Assembly (NCBI GenBank): GCA_023267475.1
Contig: JAHFND010000019.1
Location: 1-9,172, forward strand
Length of the DNA stretch: 9,172 bases
Direction: 5' to 3'
Origin: a bacterium
GTDB lineage: Bacteria; Patescibacteriota; Minisyncoccia; Phycocordibacterales; UBA5272
The notes under the pieces are model-generated. The model was not told the origin of the DNA and searched no databases. It was given only the letters and a program-made list of their open reading frames with translations. This document shows, one piece after another, positions 6,189-9,172 of this stretch. Each line of letters begins with the position of its first letter. Positions within the stretch are counted from its first letter, which is position 1. A program made the position numbers and the translations under genes.

Positions 6189-6220
6189 AAAACGGGGTCT
6201 TAGGACCCCGTTTTGTTTTT
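6189..6220 (+). terminator. Intrinsic terminator of dcd
   Basis: AAAACGGGGTC (6189-6199) and GACCCCGTTTT (6204-6214) pair perfectly over 11 bases around TTAG, followed by GTTTTT to 6220. It starts 15 bases after the dcd stop. The GC-rich core is stronger than in the native terminators. The A-rich left arm could also let it work on the minus strand. Confidence 0.92.
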
Positions 6221-6230
6221 ATAAAAATGT

Positions 6231-6256
6231 AGGCCATGCGTTAGCATGGCCTTTTT
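6231..6256 (-). terminator. Bidirectional terminator between dcd and thyA
   Basis: AGGCCATGC (6231-6239) pairs perfectly with GCATGGCCT (6244-6252) around GTTA. On the plus strand five Ts follow (6252-6256). On the minus strand, downstream of the thyA stop, the hairpin is followed by ACATTTTTAT. It should therefore stop thyA transcripts and back up the dcd terminator. Confidence 0.85.
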
Positions 6257-6269
6257 GCAATGTGCAAAG

Positions 6270-7088
6270 TCAGACTGCGATCGGAGCCTTTATGGTGGGG
6301 TGCGGGTCATAACCCTCAAGCCTAAAGTCTTCCAGTTTGAAGGAAAATATATTCTCCACGTAAGGTTCTATTTTCATTGTTGGAAATGGTCTTGCTTCGC
6401 GTGATAGTTGCTCGCGCACTTGATCCAAATGATTCAGATACAAGTGAGCATCACCGAAACTGTGAACGAAACTTCCCGGATTCAGCCCTGTCACTTTCGC
6501 AACCATTAGCGTAAGTAGTGCGTAGGATGCGATGTTGAAAGGTACACCCAGGAAAATATCTGCACTTCTTTGATACATGTGGCATGACAGTTTCCCATCT
6601 GCCACATAAAACTGAAAGAAAGCGTGGCATGGCGGAAGTTTCATCCTGTCTACATCTGCTGGGTTCCATGCTGTGACGATATGTCGTCGAGAGTCCGGAT
6701 TGTTGATAATCGAATGAATGACATTTGTTATTTGATCGATTATCGTCCCATCAGGACATACCCAGTTTCGCCATTGATAGCCGTAGACTGGGCCGAGTTC
6801 GCCATCATCATCTGCCCATTCATTCCATATTTTCACACCACGTTCTTGTAGCCAGCGGACGTTAGTGCTTCCCATCAAGAACCAGAGAAGTTCAAGAATT
6901 ATTCCTTTCAGGTAAAGTTTTTTTGTTGTGAGGAGTGGGAACTTTTTCGATAAATCAAAACGCATTTGCCATCCGAATACTGAAAGAGTTCCAGTTCCGG
7001 TTCTGTCTCCTTTTCTTATTCCGTTTTCCAGGACGTATTTCATTAAGTCCAGGTACTGTTTTTCCTCAGGATTTTGTGTCGTATTCAT
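6270..7088 (-). CDS. thyA: Thymidylate synthase (ThyA type)
   Basis: ThyA methylates dUMP to dTMP using methylene-tetrahydrofolate, giving dihydrofolate. The protein is 272 residues, close to the 264 of E. coli, and every landmark is intact: DRTGTGTLSVFGWQMRFDL near the N-terminus, LLWFLMGSTN, then WNEWADDDGELGPVYGYQWR. PDSRRHIVTAWNP holds the phosphate-binding arginines. Cys154 in PPCHAFFQFYVADGKLSC is the catalytic nucleophile. QRSADIFLGVPFNIASYALL holds the conserved Asp and Asn. The end EGYDPHPTIKAPIAV matches the E. coli C-terminus, so the TGA is a true stop. I chose ATG 7088 because GAGGT lies five bases upstream; a GTG at 7100 would add four residues but overlaps that site. G+C is high (47% in one counted 60-base line) relative to neighbours, as for dcd, suggesting shared foreign origin. 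It runs divergently from argS. Confidence 0.97.
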   Translation of the reverse strand: MNTTQNPEEKQYLDLMKYVLENGIRKGDRTGTGTLSVFGWQMRFDLSKKFPLLTTKKLYLKGIILELLWFLMGSTNVRWLQERGVKIWNEWADDDGELGPVYGYQWRNWVCPDGTIIDQITNVIHSIINNPDSRRHIVTAWNPADVDRMKLPPCHAFFQFYVADGKLSCHMYQRSADIFLGVPFNIASYALLTLMVAKVTGLNPGSFVHSFGDAHLYLNHLDQVREQLSREARPFPTMKIEPYVENIFSFKLEDFRLEGYDPHPTIKAPIAV

Positions 7089-7093
7089 TGGAT

Positions 7094-7098
7094 ACCTC
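7094..7098 (-). promoter_or_regulatory. Shine-Dalgarno site of thyA
   Basis: On the minus strand GAGGT lies five bases before the ATG at 7088. It decides between that ATG and the upstream in-frame GTG at 7100, and contrasts with the Shine-Dalgarno-poor starts of the native genes. Confidence 0.75.
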
Positions 7099-7134
7099 AC
7101 TGTTTAATTTAGAGAACTGATAAACCCTATATTT

Positions 7135-7162
7135 ACTATATTCTATTATTAAATATCTGCAA
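7135..7162 (-). promoter_or_regulatory. Candidate promoter of thyA
   Basis: On the minus strand TTGCAG (7162-7157) and TATAGT (7140-7135) are 16 bases apart. Each matches the sigma-70 consensus well, with transcription from about 7128 and a leader of about 40 bases. The surrounding region is very AT-rich, so confidence is moderate. Confidence 0.45.
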
Positions 7163-7198
7163 TATTGTTATTTTCTGTAAAAATTGTCATAAATAAGG

Positions 7199-7204
7199 TA
7201 GTAT
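7199..7204 (+). promoter_or_regulatory. Candidate -10 box of argS, compatible with a leaderless transcript
   Basis: TAGTAT (7199-7204) fits the TAnnnT -10 pattern and would place the transcript start at or next to the ATG at 7211. No convincing -35 is seen. An alternative pair, TTGTTA (7165-7170) and CATAAA (7188-7193), 17 bases apart, would give a leader of about ten bases. Confidence 0.3.
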
Positions 7205-7210
7205 AGAGGG

Positions 7211-8917
7211 ATGAATAAAAGAAGTATTTCGGAAGAATTAAGAGAAATAGTCATAGGTAGCCTCTTGTTCTTAGGTTTAGAAAATGTAAAGAATATACCT
7301 TTCTCATTGGATCAGCCAGATGATGTATCTTATGGTGAATTTGCCACCAATGTTGCACTAGTAGTTTCTAAGATATTAAAATTATCTCCTCGAGAATGTG
7401 CAGAAAAATTAGTTTCCTATATAAATAATAATAAAGGCGAGATCATCTCTAATTTAGAAATAGCTGGAGCTGGGTTCATCAATTTTTTTGTAACAGATAA
7501 AGCAAAAGGTATTGCGATAGAGAGTGTCGCAACACAAGAAACAAAATTAGATTTCCTTTCAGGTCAGACAGTATTATGTGAATACACCGACCCGAACCCA
7601 TTCAAACTTTTTCATATTGGACACACTGTATCAAACACGGTTGGTGAATCTTTATCTCGTATTTATGAAATGGCAGGAGCGAAAGTAGTAAGAGTTTGTT
7701 ATCAAGGTGATTTAGGAATGCATGTGGCAACCACTATGTGGGGGGTAGAAAAGATGGAAGATGAGATACCGAAAGAAAGTGCAACGCTTCGCGAAAAAGT
7801 TTCATTTTTAGGAAAAGCATATGCGTATGGAATGAAAACACTAGCTGATAAACCCAAAATAAAAGAAGAAATACAAAGTATAAATAAACACTTGTTTGAA
7901 GGAAAAGAACATGAAATGTATGAAAAGGGGAAAAAGTGGAGCCTTGATTACTTTAAAACTGTTTATGAAAAATTAGGAACTGCTTTTGATTATTTCATAA
8001 TGGAAAGTGAAGTAAGTGAAAAAGGAAAGAAGATTGTTATGGAAAATACTCCAAAAGTTTTTGAACAAAGTGACGGGGCTTATGTGTACAAAGGTGAAAA
8101 GGTGGGGTTACATACTCGAGTATTTATAAATGGAGAAGGCTTCCCAACTTATGAAGCAAAAGAATTAGGTAATTGTGAACGTAAAAAAGAATTAGTAAAA
8201 AACCATGATATTTCTGTAGTTGTTACAGCTCACGAAGTGGATGAATATTTTAAAGTTGTTATCTCAGCTCTTAAAGAAATAGATGAAGACTATGCAAACA
8301 AGTTAGTACATATTTCTCATGGGATGTTACGACTTCCAGAAGGTAAGATGTCATCACGTACAGGAAATATTATTCCAGCCGAAGATTTAATTGATGAAGT
8401 AAAAGAAAGAATTAAAGACAGATTAGAAAAGTCCGACGTAGTGGATAAAGAAAAACTTGCAAACGATATCGCAGTGGGTGCGATTAAGTTTTCTATTCTT
8501 CGTCAGGCGATTGGTCGCGATATTATTTTTGATATAGATAAGTCGATTTCGTTTGAAGGAGATTCTGGCCCTTATCTTCAGTACACTCATGCTCGTATTG
8601 TACAGTTACTAAAGAAAGCGGAAGAAGAAAATATAAAATCAAAGTATATAAATGGTTTAACTGAAAAATCGTTAGAGCGTAAACTTTTAATCTTTAGAGA
8701 TGTACTTGAAAAGACTTATCAAGATATGGGGCCACAGCATGTCGTAAACTATTTGCTTTCATTAGCACATGAGTTTAATTCTATGTATGCACGTCAGGTA
8801 ATAGTAGATAAAAATGATCCAAACAGTTCTCATTATGTATTGCTTGCACAAGCAGTTGGAAGTATTTTAAAACAGGGACTTAATACTTTAGGCATTGTCG
8901 CTCCTGAAAAGATGTAA
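7211..8917 (+). CDS. argS: Arginine--tRNA ligase
   Basis: This class I synthetase charges tRNA-Arg with arginine using ATP. The 568-residue protein is the usual length. Residues 1 to about 95 are the N-terminal tRNA-binding (Add-1) domain, including YGEFATNVALVVSK (41-54). The catalytic domain begins at about 120 with EYTDPNPFKLFHIGH (124-138), where HIGH is 135-138. YQGDLGMHV (164-172) follows. GKMSSRTGN (378-386) is the KMSKS equivalent. The DALR anticodon-binding domain starts near DSGPYLQYTHARI (451-463), and the protein ends at the conserved APEKM. No Shine-Dalgarno precedes the ATG. It is followed 37 bases later by ileS in the same direction, so two synthetase genes are in tandem. Low G+C marks it as native. 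Confidence 0.97.
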   Translation: MNKRSISEELREIVIGSLLFLGLENVKNIPFSLDQPDDVSYGEFATNVALVVSKILKLSPRECAEKLVSYINNNKGEIISNLEIAGAGFINFFVTDKAKGIAIESVATQETKLDFLSGQTVLCEYTDPNPFKLFHIGHTVSNTVGESLSRIYEMAGAKVVRVCYQGDLGMHVATTMWGVEKMEDEIPKESATLREKVSFLGKAYAYGMKTLADKPKIKEEIQSINKHLFEGKEHEMYEKGKKWSLDYFKTVYEKLGTAFDYFIMESEVSEKGKKIVMENTPKVFEQSDGAYVYKGEKVGLHTRVFINGEGFPTYEAKELGNCERKKELVKNHDISVVVTAHEVDEYFKVVISALKEIDEDYANKLVHISHGMLRLPEGKMSSRTGNIIPAEDLIDEVKERIKDRLEKSDVVDKEKLANDIAVGAIKFSILRQAIGRDIIFDIDKSISFEGDSGPYLQYTHARIVQLLKKAEEENIKSKYINGLTEKSLERKLLIFRDVLEKTYQDMGPQHVVNYLLSLAHEFNSMYARQVIVDKNDPNSSHYVLLAQAVGSILKQGLNTLGIVAPEKM

Positions 8918-8939
8918 TCTAGAATAGAATACCTATTTT

Positions 8940-8948
8940 TGCTATAGT
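8940..8948 (+). promoter_or_regulatory. Extended -10 promoter of ileS, probably leaderless
   Basis: TGCTATAGT (8940-8948) is an extended -10 box (TGn followed by TATAGT). Its usual start point, about seven bases downstream, falls on the A of the ileS ATG at 8955. No Shine-Dalgarno is present. This suggests a leaderless mRNA separate from argS, although no terminator lies between the two genes. Confidence 0.45.
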
Positions 8949-8954
8949 AGATAG

Positions 8955-9172
8955 ATGTCAGATCCGAAAAGCGTACAAAAGACCATAAATGATAAAGAGC
9001 TAGAAACGCTCGCTTTTTGGCAGGAAAATAAAATCTTTGAAAAGACGGTAGAAACCCCAGCAGGGCAGGCTCCAAAGGGAGATTTTTCTTTCTATGATGG
9101 TCCACCTTTTGCTACAGGAGTCCCACATCATGGTCATATTTTAGCTGGCACAATAAAAGATGCGATACCAAG
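8955..9172 (+). CDS. ileS: Isoleucine--tRNA ligase, N-terminal part, cut by window edge
   Basis: Only the first 72 codons are present; the gene continues past the right edge. After a leader helix containing ELETLAFWQENKIFEKTVE comes FSFYDGPPFATGVPHHGHIL. This is the start of the class I catalytic domain, with HHGH as the HIGH motif, then AGTIKDAIPR. This wording is typical of the IleRS branch with FYDGPPFATGxPHxGH, rather than ValRS or LeuRS. The enzyme charges tRNA-Ile. The start at 8955 is supported by the extended -10 box just upstream and the normal distance to the HIGH motif. KMSKS, editing and anticodon-binding parts are not visible here. Confidence 0.93.
   Translation, partial: MSDPKSVQKTINDKELETLAFWQENKIFEKTVETPAGQAPKGDFSFYDGPPFATGVPHHGHILAGTIKDAIP

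Noticed and set aside
7089..7100. GTG at 7100 as the thyA start
   Set aside because: The GTG overlaps the GAGGT Shine-Dalgarno that serves ATG 7088, and the family does not need the extra residues.
6451..7120. Open frames overlapping thyA (6451-6669 minus, 6624-6851 plus, 6935-7120 plus)
   Set aside because: They overlap conserved ThyA sequence in other frames; the products look like random translation.
8833..9105. Minus-strand open frame across the argS end and ileS start
   Set aside because: It opposes two well-supported genes and covers the ileS N-terminus; no motif seen.
1..9172. Alternative genetic code (TGA as Gly) as in Gracilibacteria/Absconditabacteria
   Set aside because: All native frames are complete without in-frame TGA, and TGA ends ThyA exactly at the conserved C-terminus.

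Overview
The window looks like a chromosomal piece of an AT-rich, reduced bacterium, most likely a Candidate Phyla Radiation member near Candidatus Parcubacteria. This is inferred from gene style: AT-rich codon use, mostly no Shine-Dalgarno sites, an O-antigen-ligase-like protein fused to TPRs, and no rplA after rplK. It is not based on a marker tree. The standard genetic code fits. Native genes end in TAA or TAG, and the one TGA stop (thyA) falls exactly where E. coli ThyA ends.

Layout. Positions 1-495 (minus): a small single-pass membrane protein overlaps the start of an FAD-linked oxidase that runs off the left edge. Positions 625-4146 (plus): three tightly packed envelope genes encode an O-antigen-ligase-like/TPR protein, a UBA-like protein with a C-terminal membrane anchor, and a SIMPL-domain protein. 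They end at a long hairpin terminator. Positions 4201-5539 (plus): a consensus sigma-70 promoter and a short leader hairpin precede secE-nusG-rplK, which close with a terminator. Positions 5561-7088: dcd (plus) and thyA (minus) converge on two strong hairpins. Positions 7211-9172 (plus): argS, then the start of ileS.

The genes form functional groups: envelope glycan or surface assembly, protein export plus transcription elongation plus ribosome, dTMP synthesis (dCTP to dUTP, and dUMP to dTMP), and tRNA charging. The dcd/thyA segment stands out. It is clearly richer in G+C, both genes carry well-placed Shine-Dalgarno sites that the rest largely lack, and the Dcd protein closely resembles the proteobacterial form as I recall it. 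It reads as a laterally acquired thymidylate module set between the nusG-rplK operon and the tRNA synthetase genes.

The best leads are this module, the promoter-proximal hairpin with a U-run in front of secE, the uncharacterised UBA-like tail-anchored protein, and possible leaderless starts of argS and ileS. I see no CRISPR array, tRNA, rRNA, transposase or other mobile-element gene. No gene-free stretch exceeds 300 bases.
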